A stretch of DNA of 64,000 nucleotides from Flemingiibacterium sp045644145. Lineage in GTDB: Bacteria; Bacillota; Clostridia; Oscillospirales; CAG-272. The notes under the pieces were generated by a model, which was not told the origin of the DNA, ran no database searches, and saw only the letters and a program-made list of their open reading frames with translations. The stretch covers positions 1 to 64,000 of the forward strand of contig JAZRGK010000016.1 of NCBI GenBank assembly GCA_045644145.1, in the 5' to 3' direction. How positions within the stretch are numbered: position 1 is the first letter of the stretch; each line of letters opens with the position of its first letter. Below are positions 52,696 through 60,041 of this stretch, piece by piece. Position numbers and translations under genes: made by a program.

Positions 52696-54009
52696 TTAAT
52701 AGAGTATATCTGAAATAAATGCCATTCCGTTTGTGTCGGAAGCGAAAATCGGAACATCGAGAATGCTTGAAAGCTCCTCCACGGTTATTGAGTCGAGGAA
52801 CATATCACCCTCGGCACGGAGCATGACCGATGGAACTATAAGGCGTTCGCCAAGGGGTTTGCCGCTAAGCTGCTCGCGCAAATCTGTACCGGTGATAAGA
52901 CCGGCTACGGTGATATTTTCCCCGAAGAAATTATTTTTGATACGGCACACCGTAATATCGAGTTTTTCTATGCGCCGCATAAGCTCGTCCGCAAGGGATT
53001 TTATAAAATCGTACGCCGCATATCCCGTGGCTATGGAGAGCTTTCTCGGCTTTTCAAGGTCGTAGTCTGAGAGAAATTCAAGCTCGTCCTCGAACTCGCA
53101 CTGCATGGAGCGTATCATTCCAACACCGTTTTCGATCTGAGGGTACCCCTCGTAGTATTCCTCTGACGGAAGCTCTCTGCCGCATTTAAGGTACATCTCG
53201 TCCGAGCAGAAAAACAGTCTTGAGCCGTACTTTTCCATACACTCTGCCGCAAAAGCATCAACTGTATCAATTACGGCGGCGGTTTCTTCGGGTGTGAACG
53301 GTTCAAGAGGATAAAGCCCGTCGCGGTGATCTGTGATGCCTGCCGGAACTATGGAAACGCCTAAAAGATTCGGCGTAAGCTTCGTAAGGTCGCGCATGGA
53401 GCGCATAAGCTCCTCGCCGTCGTTTAGCCCTTTGCAAAGCACGATCTGGCAGTTTAAGGATATTCCGGCTTCTGCCAATCGGCGCATGTAGTCAAGAACC
53501 TCGCCGGCGCGCTTGTTTTTCATCATTTTTACGCGAAGCTCGGGATTTGTGGTGTGCACAGAGATGTTTATGGGTGAGGTTTTCATTTCGATGATGCGGA
53601 GTACATCTTCTTCGGTCAGATTCGTCAGAGTGATGTAGTTTCCCATAAGGAACGACAGCCTGGAATCGTCGTCCTTGAAGTACAGTGAATCCCTCATTCC
53701 GCACGGAAGCTGGTCAATGAAGCAGAAGACGCATTTGTTGCGGCAGGACTGCTTTTTGTCCATGAGATAGCTTTCAAAGCAAAGCCCGATATCGCCGTAT
53801 TCGTTTTTTTTGATGGTTACGTCAAAGAGCTCTGCCTCACGGTGAATCTTTAGGGTTACCTTTTTTTCACACAAACGGAACTGATAGTCAAGCACGTCCC
53901 GTATATCGTGATCGTTTACCGATATCAGTATATCGCCGGGCTTTATGCCGTGTTTTTCGGCAAGTGATGCTCTCTCAACGCCAGTTACTGTGACCATGTT
54001 TTTAACCAT
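52696..54009 (-). CDS. DUF512 radical SAM protein with PDZ-like N-terminus
   Basis: 437 aa. A PDZ-like domain (about 5-70, SLAEKHGIKPGDILISVNDHDI) is followed by a radical SAM core whose cluster loop is CRNKCVFCFIDQ (CxxxCxxC) near 90, then the DUF512 domain (ENGVGMIRSMQCEFEDEL, DTNGMAFISDILY). Function is unknown; it is conserved next to der in firmicutes. Start codon: the good AAGGA site is 21 bases before ATG 54009, separated by a 9-bp hairpin (54010-54030). An internal ATG at 53997 has no site. Confidence 0.93.
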   Translation of the reverse strand: MVKNMVTVTGVERASLAEKHGIKPGDILISVNDHDIRDVLDYQFRLCEKKVTLKIHREAELFDVTIKKNEYGDIGLCFESYLMDKKQSCRNKCVFCFIDQLPCGMRDSLYFKDDDSRLSFLMGNYITLTNLTEEDVLRIIEMKTSPINISVHTTNPELRVKMMKNKRAGEVLDYMRRLAEAGISLNCQIVLCKGLNDGEELMRSMRDLTKLTPNLLGVSIVPAGITDHRDGLYPLEPFTPEETAAVIDTVDAFAAECMEKYGSRLFFCSDEMYLKCGRELPSEEYYEGYPQIENGVGMIRSMQCEFEDELEFLSDYDLEKPRKLSIATGYAAYDFIKSLADELMRRIEKLDITVCRIKNNFFGENITVAGLITGTDLREQLSGKPLGERLIVPSVMLRAEGDMFLDSITVEELSSILDVPIFASDTNGMAFISDILY

Positions 54010-54037
54010 AGCTTTCGCTAAGCAAAAGCTTCCTTTT
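54010..54037 (-). promoter_or_regulatory. Hairpin between Shine-Dalgarno and start codon (DUF512 gene)
   Basis: On the minus strand AAAAGGA (54031-54037) is followed by AGCTTTTGC-tta-GCGAAAGCT (9 bp, one G-U) and then immediately ATG. Folding would bring the Shine-Dalgarno sequence next to the start, so the hairpin may bridge an otherwise too long spacing or control initiation. Confidence 0.55.
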
Positions 54038-54578
54038 AATCAAGCTCCACGAAATTTATCTCGTGATGTGTTGCAGGAATTACTTTTTCAAGCAAGTCCT
54101 TTGTAGAAAATCTGAGGCTCGAAGTGTTGATGCAGGGATGGCATCCGAAGTTTTCGTCTGCCACAACGTCACGGTCTATGTATAGGGTGATATTGTTTTC
54201 TGTATCGTTCATCAAACCCAGAACCGAAAGCGAGCCGGGAGTGATGTCGAGAAATTTTTCCATAAATTCCGGCGGCGCGAAAGAGAGCCTGGATGAGCCG
54301 ATTTTCTTGGAAAAATCTTTAGTAACAAACTGCTTGTCACCTGACATCAAAAGCATATAGAACTTTGTTTTCTGAGAGTTGCATAAGAGCAGATTCTTGC
54401 ATATTTTCACGCCAAGTATAGCCTTAGCTTCGGCGCACTGCTCCATAGTGTTCGCCGCCTCATGATCGATACGCACATAAGGTACACCGATGGAATCAAG
54501 GAGTGCATAAGAGCGCATCTCCTTAGGCAGGCGCTCATCTGAGGGCGCGGAAGCGTAGAGAGTTTTGTCAATGTACAT
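54036..54578 (-). CDS. Prolyl-tRNA editing (YbaK/ProX-like) protein
   Basis: 180-aa stand-alone aminoacyl-tRNA deacylase domain. Family features are KICKNLLLCNSQKTKFYMLLMSGDKQFVTKDF with the conserved lysine of the fold, then ITPGSLSVLGLMNDTENNITLYIDRDV and a C-terminal HPCINTSSL. It removes wrongly attached amino acids (typically Ala or Cys) from tRNA-Pro, in the PrdX/ProXp-ala group. It lies 2 bases after the PAP2 gene and 26 before the radical SAM gene, in the same transcript. Confidence 0.9.
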   Translation of the reverse strand: MYIDKTLYASAPSDERLPKEMRSYALLDSIGVPYVRIDHEAANTMEQCAEAKAILGVKICKNLLLCNSQKTKFYMLLMSGDKQFVTKDFSKKIGSSRLSFAPPEFMEKFLDITPGSLSVLGLMNDTENNITLYIDRDVVADENFGCHPCINTSSLRFSTKDLLEKVIPATHHEINFVELD

Positions 54579-54580
54579 GA

Positions 54581-55414
54581 TTATTTATCCTTCTTAGGTC
54601 TTACAAAATATACTATAGCCGAGGTTACCGCCATTCCGAAGAGCACATCTGAGAGATAGTGCGCACCGACTACTACACGGGAAATGGCAACGATCACTAT
54701 CCATACACCAAGCACGGCAGTTAGCGCCGGTCGGAATCTCCGAAATCTTCCCGGAAGACTGTCAAAATAGTAAAGGCACGACAGTATAACCGTGGCGTTT
54801 GCGGTATGCCCTGAGGGGAATGAGAAAAATCCCGTAAATCCTCTTGGCAGATACCACGGGGTGAAAAGGGAAAGATCGCCGCCAAGCTGTCTGAAACGCA
54901 CACGTCCCCAAAAAAGCTTCAGTGCCCAGATTATGACGAACGTGAGGACAGCCGCTTTTGCACAGTGACATGCAGCAGAGTAGTATTTTTTCAGAGTTCT
55001 CTCACTTATCGTAAGTGCGGTGAAAATAAATATGGCGGATACAAACAGTGCCGCAAGAGCGGCATATACCATATGAAGCGGGTGCAGGGGATATCCACGC
55101 ATTTCCGCAATGTATTCCGCCGTCTGTATCATTGTGTAGGCGGATGTACCGATGCAGGCAATTGCAGAGAGGATACCAGCGGCTTTTTTCTCTGATACAC
55201 GGAAATTAAAGCCCATGATAAGTGCGAAGTTAAATGATGCAAACAGAATCGCAGGCGGTTCTCCCAAAATTTCAAAAAGCCGCCCGAAAACCGAGTTTTC
55301 ATCTGCTATGGCAAGGGAGATGTCAAGGTCGTATACCGATGATGCCGCAAGGGCACACAGCCAAATTGCAAATATAGGTATAAAAAACAGCAAATATTTA
55401 CTTTTTTGCTTCAT
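54581..55414 (-). CDS. PAP2 family phosphatase
   Basis: 277-aa membrane protein with six hydrophobic segments and the three lipid-phosphatase motifs: KLFWGRVRFRQ, FPSGHT and SRVVVGAHYLSDVLFG, including the catalytic His pair. Likely substrates are phosphatidate, phosphatidylglycerol phosphate or undecaprenyl pyrophosphate outside the membrane. Start at 55414 (MKQKSKY) follows CGGAGAG; an ATG at 55447 is less likely. First gene of the minus-strand group ending in plsY. Confidence 0.88.
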   Translation of the reverse strand: MKQKSKYLLFFIPIFAIWLCALAASSVYDLDISLAIADENSVFGRLFEILGEPPAILFASFNFALIMGFNFRVSEKKAAGILSAIACIGTSAYTMIQTAEYIAEMRGYPLHPLHMVYAALAALFVSAIFIFTALTISERTLKKYYSAACHCAKAAVLTFVIIWALKLFWGRVRFRQLGGDLSLFTPWYLPRGFTGFFSFPSGHTANATVILSCLYYFDSLPGRFRRFRPALTAVLGVWIVIVAISRVVVGAHYLSDVLFGMAVTSAIVYFVRPKKDK

Positions 55415-55449
55415 AAATCTCTCCGTAAATTGCCGCAGTAATAACACTT

Positions 55450-55497
55450 ACGGACGAGAGGAGATCCTAATATCGGATATCCGCCCGTCCGATCATA
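55450..55497 (-). terminator. Possible hairpin after the glucokinase gene
   Basis: CGGACG and CGTCCG flank an imperfect stem with an inner GGATAT-type helix, just after the glucokinase stop. The T-tract is poor, so this is a weak terminator candidate. Confidence 0.4.
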
Positions 55498-55508
55498 ACT
55501 TCTGCCAA

Positions 55509-56471
55509 TTAAAGCCCGAGAACAGCCGCACCAATGATGCCGGCATCGTTGCCAAGCTCGGCTATCTTAATCTGTGTGCACTTTTCATCAGCACCACCGC
55601 CATAGGTATTCTTTGCGATAATTGCCTTAAGCGGTTCTGTGAGGTACTCCTTCTCATTGCAGATGCCGCCGCCGATAACAAGTACCTCTGGTTGGAATAT
55701 GTTGATCATGCTGGAAATACCGCAGGCGAGATAAGATATGTATTCGTCAACTACTTCTTTTGCAGGAATGTCGCCCTTCTTCATGGCGGCAAATGCGGTC
55801 TTGCCGCTTACCTTGCCGTCAGCGGCTACCTGCGCTGTCATCATAGTGGGGATTCCTGCTTTTTCGCATTCCTCAAGCTTTTCTTTGGTCATAGCGATAA
55901 GCGCGGTTGCGGAGCTGTACGATTCCCAACAACCGCTTCTGCCGCAGGTGCAGGGTCTTCCGCCGTGGTGGATAACCATGTGACCAAGCTCAGCGCCCTT
56001 GTAGTTGAAGCCGGAATAGATCTTGCCGTCGATGATGATACCGCCGCCAACACCTGTGCCCAGAGTTATCATAATAGCATGCTTTACACCGCGTGCCGCG
56101 CCAGCCACAGCTTCACCGAGAGCCGCCGCGTTTGCATCGTTTTCCAGATATACCTTTTTGAGCGGTATGCAGCTTTTAAGAATATCTGCGATTGCGAAAT
56201 GATCGAAGGGGAGATTGTTTGCGTAAAGCACCACGCCATTTTCGGGATCGATGGAGCCGGGGGACGCAATACCTGCACATTCGATGTCGTCAAAGGTAAG
56301 ACCTGCCTTATTAACAAGCTTTGCACATAGGTCAGCCATGTCCTTGATGATTTCCTTGCCGTCACGGCTTGCATTTGTGGGAACGGAGCCCTTAGCAAGC
56401 ATTTCGTATTTTTCGTTGATGATACCTATGGCAATATTAGTACCGCCAAGGTCGATACCTATATAATTCAT
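55509..56471 (-). CDS. ROK family glucokinase
   Basis: 320-aa sugar kinase. The ATP loop IDLGGTNIAIGI is at the N-terminus. END-type LENDANAAALGE and GTGVGGGIIIDGK lie in the middle, with sugar-binding ELGHMVIHHGG. The ROK zinc motif is CTCGRSGCWESYSS, and IGGGICN is near the end. It phosphorylates glucose to glucose-6-phosphate, feeding the mutase/glycogen branch. AAAGGA lies far (about 25 bases) from the ATG with a small hairpin between; a weak GGTG is closer. Confidence 0.93.
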   Translation of the reverse strand: MNYIGIDLGGTNIAIGIINEKYEMLAKGSVPTNASRDGKEIIKDMADLCAKLVNKAGLTFDDIECAGIASPGSIDPENGVVLYANNLPFDHFAIADILKSCIPLKKVYLENDANAAALGEAVAGAARGVKHAIMITLGTGVGGGIIIDGKIYSGFNYKGAELGHMVIHHGGRPCTCGRSGCWESYSSATALIAMTKEKLEECEKAGIPTMMTAQVAADGKVSGKTAFAAMKKGDIPAKEVVDEYISYLACGISSMINIFQPEVLVIGGGICNEKEYLTEPLKAIIAKNTYGGGADEKCTQIKIAELGNDAGIIGAAVLGL

Positions 56472-56482
56472 AATAAAAACAC

Positions 56483-56502
56483 CGCTTTAAAAGCGTTCCT
56501 TT
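56483..56502 (-). promoter_or_regulatory. Hairpin between Shine-Dalgarno and start codon (glucokinase)
   Basis: On the minus strand AAAGGA (56497-56502) is followed by CGCTT-tta-AAGCG (56483-56495) and then 11 bases to the ATG. Folding gives a normal effective spacing. It has the same layout as the site at 54010-54037. Confidence 0.45.
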
Positions 56503-56623
56503 CTGATAGAAAAAATTCTACAGTGAGTAGAATAAACACAGTTATATTATAATGTATTTTCGGACATATGTCAAGTATTTTTAGGCAGTTAAAGAAAAGT
56601 TTTCGTCTTTTTGCAGTGCGCGG

Positions 56624-56652
56624 TTGACAAATTATTTGCCGTGGGGTAGAAT
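56624..56652 (+). promoter_or_regulatory. Promoter of the flavin reductase-like gene
   Basis: TTGACA (56624-56629) and TAGAAT (56647-56652) with 17-base spacing, 45 bases before the start codon. Confidence 0.8.
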
Positions 56653-56697
56653 ATATATGTACAGAGGTATTTTTACCCGTGAAAGGATGGAATATAC

Positions 56698-57324
56698 ATG
56701 AAAGTTTTACTCGTAAACGGAAGCCCCCACGAGCACGGATGCACATATACAGCACTTCGTGAGGTTGGAAATAGACTTTCGGCAAACGGAATAGACAGCG
56801 AGATACTGTGGCTCGGCACAGAGCCAATGAAAAGCTGCTGTGACTGCCGCGGATGCGCAAAATTAAAATGCAGATGCGTATTTGGCGGCGATGTGTTGGA
56901 AACGGCGCAGAAGCTGCTTGAATCCTGTGACGGTTTAGTTATAGGCTCGCCAGTACATTACGCAGGAGCATCGGGGCAGGTGACAAGCTTTCTCGGACGT
57001 CTTTTTTACAGTAGTTCCGCACTTCTCCAGGGCAAACCTGCATCAGCGGTGGTATCCTGCAGACGCGGCGGTGCATCTGCGGCTTATGAGTCCATAAACA
57101 AGTTTTTCGAAATGACCAATATGCCCGTTGTAACTTCTCAGTATTGGAATCAGATTCACGGCACATGTGCCGAGGAAGCAAAGCAGGATCTTGAGGGACT
57201 TCAGACCATGCGAACACTTGCAGATAACATGGCGTGGCTTCTTAAATCTATTGAAGCCGGAAAAAATAACGGAGTCAAATACCCCGAAAGAGAGCCGAAG
57301 ATACGGACGAATTTTATCAGGTAA
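56698..57324 (+). CDS. NADPH-dependent FMN reductase/flavodoxin family protein
   Basis: 208 aa. The N-terminus MKVLLVNGSPHEHGCTYTAL is the FMN phosphate loop of the iron-sulfur flavoprotein/NQO-like family. A cysteine group CCDCRGCAKLKC lies near 42-53, in the place where these proteins may bind an Fe-S cluster, and VIGSPVHYAGASGQVTSFLGRL supplies the isoalloxazine contact. It probably moves electrons between NAD(P)H and small acceptors. AAAGGA precedes the ATG. Single-gene unit. Confidence 0.87.
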   Translation: MKVLLVNGSPHEHGCTYTALREVGNRLSANGIDSEILWLGTEPMKSCCDCRGCAKLKCRCVFGGDVLETAQKLLESCDGLVIGSPVHYAGASGQVTSFLGRLFYSSSALLQGKPASAVVSCRRGGASAAYESINKFFEMTNMPVVTSQYWNQIHGTCAEEAKQDLEGLQTMRTLADNMAWLLKSIEAGKNNGVKYPEREPKIRTNFIR

Positions 57325-57327
57325 ATA

Positions 57328-57392
57328 AAATACACCTTGTCATCCGTTTAGGATCATTTTTGTGTGCTTTGCACACCCAAAACGGTGTATTT
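57328..57392 (+). terminator. Nested hairpin after the flavin reductase gene
   Basis: Outer pairing AAATACACC/GGTGTATTT encloses a small GTGTGC-ttt-GCACAC hairpin (57362-57376), starting 4 bases after the stop. It is a probable transcript end. Confidence 0.6.
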
Positions 57393-57407
57393 GGTCGCAT
57401 ACGCGCC

Positions 57408-57447
57408 AAGGTGCTGTTACAAGTTTTAAAACTTGTAACAGCACCTT
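57408..57447. repeat. Perfect 40-base palindrome
   Basis: A 20-base arm beginning AAGGTGCTGTTAC meets its exact reverse complement with no spacer. It lies between the convergent flavin reductase and ThrE genes. Plus-strand continuation CTTTCTG gives weak terminator character; on the minus strand no T-run follows. Confidence 0.8.
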
Positions 57448-57455
57448 TCTGTAGA

Positions 57456-57944
57456 TTATACACTTTGTTTCTTAGCATCTCTGTGCTTTATAAGACTTGA
57501 GATTCCGTTAACCAGCGTCATTGAAACGGCAAAGCCGAGGGCAATTCCAAGAGCAGTACCGATGGTTCGAGAACCGTAATAGAAAAGCCTATCTTTATCG
57601 TAGAAAAGAATGTTGTATATGGTATAGTAAAGTCCGCTTCCGGGGACTATCGGTATTGCGCAGGGGAGAAAGAAGATGGGCGCAGGAGAGCGCATCTTTC
57701 TCGCCATAATTTCCGAATACAGCGTCATAAAAATCGATGCGCCAAAGGCGCATACAAGTGGGGTTCCGCCGAGAACTGCCACAAGCTCATACACTGCAGA
57801 GGTAAAAAGACCGCCGAGAGTAGCCGCTGTAATCTTTCCTTTCGGCACGCCCATAATTATTGCAAATCCCAGTGTGCCGAACGCCGATGTTATAAGACGT
57901 GTCACAATATCCAAAGTTGTATCGGGGGTTAGAAGAACAGACAT
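57456..57944 (-). CDS. Threonine/serine exporter, small (ThrE C-terminal-type) subunit
   Basis: 162-aa membrane protein with four to five hydrophobic segments (ITSAFGTLGFAIIMGVPKGK, FAIPIVPG-type loop PCAIPIVPGSGLYYTIYNIL). It matches the ThrE_2/DUF3815 half of split threonine/serine exporters. Start at 57944 follows GGGAGGTGG and overlaps the stop of the large subunit gene (TAATG), giving coupled translation. Confidence 0.9.
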   Translation of the reverse strand: MSVLLTPDTTLDIVTRLITSAFGTLGFAIIMGVPKGKITAATLGGLFTSAVYELVAVLGGTPLVCAFGASIFMTLYSEIMARKMRSPAPIFFLPCAIPIVPGSGLYYTIYNILFYDKDRLFYYGSRTIGTALGIALGFAVSMTLVNGISSLIKHRDAKKQSV

Positions 57945-58744
57945 TACAGACCACCTCCCGCAATAATCAGCGCAGGCGCAAGTCCGAGAGCGATCATAAG
58001 AGCAATGATCACCGCCTGCACAAGTCTTGATGAGCCTGTGAGTGTGTCGCCGCACAGCAGGTCGCGCATTGCGTTTCCGAGAGAAAGTCCCGGTATCATA
58101 AGCATTATTTCGCCGATGAGTATCATGTCAAGGTTGTCGCCGAAGCCGAGACGAACCAAAAGACAGGAAGAAAGTGCTGCGGCAAAGGATGTAATCATAG
58201 TTTTTATCATTTTGCTGAAGTTGTCGAAGTTTATTGCGCTGAAAAGTGCTACTACAACTCCTGCAAGTGCCGCCGCCATACCGTCAAAGAGCGTTCCTCC
58301 GAAGAATATGGCAAAGCTTCCTGCCCCAAGCATATTTCCTAACACTGTAAGAGGAAAGGGATATGTGGATTTGCTCTTTATTTTTCGTATTTCCTCATCG
58401 ACTTTCTCGATCGGCATTGGGTTTTCGCAGATTTTTCGGGAGAGGGCGTTATATTCCTCAATTCGCGAAAGATTGGCTGAGTTTGAGAAAATGCGCCTTG
58501 ACTGAGTGGAGTGACTGCCGTCAGGCATATATACAGCCGTAATTATCAGAGATTGTATGGAGAACACGTCAACATGACGAGCTCCGTATGCCCTGCATAC
58601 TTTTTCTATAGCTATTTCCACGCGGTGTACCTCGGCATCGCATTTAAGCATACCTTCACCGATATCAAGAGCTATGCGTGCCACGTTGTCAGCGAAGCTT
58701 CCTGTGCATCCGACAGTGGCTTGAATTTCGCTTTGATTTGTCAT
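57944..58744 (-). CDS. Threonine/serine exporter, large (DUF1212) subunit
   Basis: 266 aa. The N-terminal cytoplasmic part (about 1-120) has ARIALDIGEGMLKCDAEVHRVEIAIEKVCRAYG, typical of ThrE/DUF1212. Five or more membrane helices follow, with LMIPGLSLGNAMRDLLCGDTLTGSSRL near the end. Together with the small subunit it should export threonine, serine or small peptides. GGAGG precedes the ATG. Confidence 0.92.
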   Translation of the reverse strand: MTNQSEIQATVGCTGSFADNVARIALDIGEGMLKCDAEVHRVEIAIEKVCRAYGARHVDVFSIQSLIITAVYMPDGSHSTQSRRIFSNSANLSRIEEYNALSRKICENPMPIEKVDEEIRKIKSKSTYPFPLTVLGNMLGAGSFAIFFGGTLFDGMAAALAGVVVALFSAINFDNFSKMIKTMITSFAAALSSCLLVRLGFGDNLDMILIGEIMLMIPGLSLGNAMRDLLCGDTLTGSSRLVQAVIIALMIALGLAPALIIAGGGL

Positions 58745-58805
58745 TTATCCTCCGAATGTTTAACCCTCTGCCGGACAGGCAGACGGGCACATTATGTATG
58801 TGCTT

Positions 58806-58834
58806 AGTATATCACGGCGTTTTCCGTTTGTCAA
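58806..58834 (-). promoter_or_regulatory. Promoter of the ThrE pair
   Basis: On the minus strand TTGACA (58829-58834) and TATACT (58806-58811) with 17-base spacing. Confidence 0.85.
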
Positions 58835-58875
58835 TAGCCGGACCATATTCTGATAATATTTCTGTAAATGCAGAT

Positions 58876-58923
58876 AAAAATGCACGCACAGAAACAGTAT
58901 GGCTTCTGTGCGTGCATTTTTTT
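58876..58923. terminator. Terminator of the SpoIIQ-like gene
   Basis: AAAAATGCACGCACAGAA pairs with TTCTGTGCGTGCATTTTT around a 10-base loop. It is flanked by A and T runs and works best for the minus-strand gene ending at 58932. Confidence 0.92.
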
Positions 58924-58931
58924 GTTCGGTG

Positions 58932-59711
58932 TTATTCTGCGTAAACGGTTTCCTGAGGGGAACTTATCCCCATATATTCGAGAGGATCCACATAGCTTCC
59001 GTTTACCTTCATTTCAAGATGAAGGTGCGGCTCTTCCGATATCTCAATAAGTGCGCTTTCACCGATCGCACCGATAGACTGCCCCATTGATACCTTATCA
59101 CCTACGGACAAGTTTGCGGCAGAATCTTCGGAAAGATTCATATATGTGGTGTATATGCTCTCGCCGTGGTCGATGGTTACGCATCTTCCCATAAGCTTGT
59201 CGTTCCATATCTTGCACACAGTTCCGCTTGATGCGGAAAGTACGTCTGTACCTATCGGTGCGGCAATATCAACGCCGGTATGCGCACGGTAGTCATTCAT
59301 TGTGAGAGAATATACGGGAATGTCTATTTCGAATTCTTTAGCCACTGTGCCCGCAGTTGGTATAACGAAGTATCGGATGTCAACAGATGTGGGGGTGCTG
59401 TCATTCGCCGATGCGGATACTGTGTCGGACGCATTCTCGGGGGGATTGGTTTCGGATGGATTCTGTATCGCAGGTGTTCCCGCGGTGTCGGCGGGACGGA
59501 CTACTGGTTCTGTGTCGGGAATTTTTTGATCATCGTTCTTGGCGGATGTTGAAACTGAAGTGTCACTTGTTGTGGGAAGCTTATCGTCTGTACTTGTGCG
59601 GCGGCGCGAAGCCACTGTAAATACCGATATCAGGACTACGCATACGAGCATTGCACTGAGCAGAAGATAAATGACACTGTTGATGGAATTTTTCTTTGAT
59701 TTGTTCTCCAT
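58932..59711 (-). CDS. M23 peptidase-family protein, SpoIIQ-like
   Basis: 259 aa. One N-terminal transmembrane helix (about 14-33), a Ser/Thr/Pro-rich stalk (about 35-110), then an M23/LytM domain. Zinc ligands appear intact: HTGVD (HxxxD) and HLHLE (HxH), and the approach PVYSLTMNDYRAHTGVDIAAP is like SpoIIQ. In sporulation SpoIIQ in the forespore membrane joins SpoIIIAH to form the channel; clostridial versions keep the zinc site. A vegetative cell-wall endopeptidase remains possible. The ribosome site (AAAGG) is distant from the ATG. Confidence 0.8.
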   Translation of the reverse strand: MENKSKKNSINSVIYLLLSAMLVCVVLISVFTVASRRRTSTDDKLPTTSDTSVSTSAKNDDQKIPDTEPVVRPADTAGTPAIQNPSETNPPENASDTVSASANDSTPTSVDIRYFVIPTAGTVAKEFEIDIPVYSLTMNDYRAHTGVDIAAPIGTDVLSASSGTVCKIWNDKLMGRCVTIDHGESIYTTYMNLSEDSAANLSVGDKVSMGQSIGAIGESALIEISEEPHLHLEMKVNGSYVDPLEYMGISSPQETVYAE

Positions 59712-59948
59712 GTAATATTACCAACCTTTCAAAATTTAGCATGTATTTGTTATTTGTAATCGGTTTGGTAATATTGTTGACCGTGCGGACGAAGTTATAC
59801 ACATTGGAGAAAAGTTGTTTTTTAATCTGTGCGTGTTATCAATGAAGGCTATATATTAGCGAAGAAGTCAGACATACTGTGCCCCGAACTAAACACTTTA
59901 CGAGCGACGGATTTTTAAAAATTTTACATATACAGACATATATTTCTA

Positions 59949-59977
59949 TTGACTTTTTTTACTATACAGTGTATAAT
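59949..59977 (+). promoter_or_regulatory. Promoter of the 922-aa SLH protein gene
   Basis: TTGACT (59949-59954) and TATAAT (59972-59977) with 17-base spacing. Confidence 0.85.
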
Positions 59978-59987
59978 ATTGATACAT

Positions 59988-60009
59988 ATAATGATAATGG
60001 TATCATTAT
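59988..60009 (+). promoter_or_regulatory. Fur-family-like inverted repeat
   Basis: ATAATGATA-atgg-TATCATTAT begins about 10 bases after the -10 of the SLH gene promoter. It resembles Fur/Zur/PerR-family boxes (TGATAAT...ATTATCA) but could also be a short leader hairpin. Confidence 0.45.
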
Positions 60010-60041
60010 GTAAATAAAAGGAGAAAGAAAGGGAAAACACA

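Larger units (their letters stand above)
59712..60041. other. Intergenic region between the SpoIIQ-like gene and the 922-aa SLH gene
   Basis: 330 bases. AATATTACCAA (59714-59724) and TTGGTAATATT (59765-59775) form an 11-bp inverted repeat with a 40-base gap at the SpoIIQ-like 5' end. The SLH gene promoter is at 59949-59977 and an inverted repeat at 59988-60009. No coding sequence is recognised between. Confidence 0.6.

Noticed and set aside
55152..56330. 392-codon plus-strand open frame opposite the PAP2 and glucokinase genes
   Set aside because: It crosses two real genes and their gap in the opposite direction, with no recognisable domain.
59776..59815. Sigma-F-like promoter (GTATA...GG) for the SpoIIQ-like gene
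   Set aside because: The two elements are only 13 bases apart, shorter than the usual sigma-F spacing, and the -10 match is partial.
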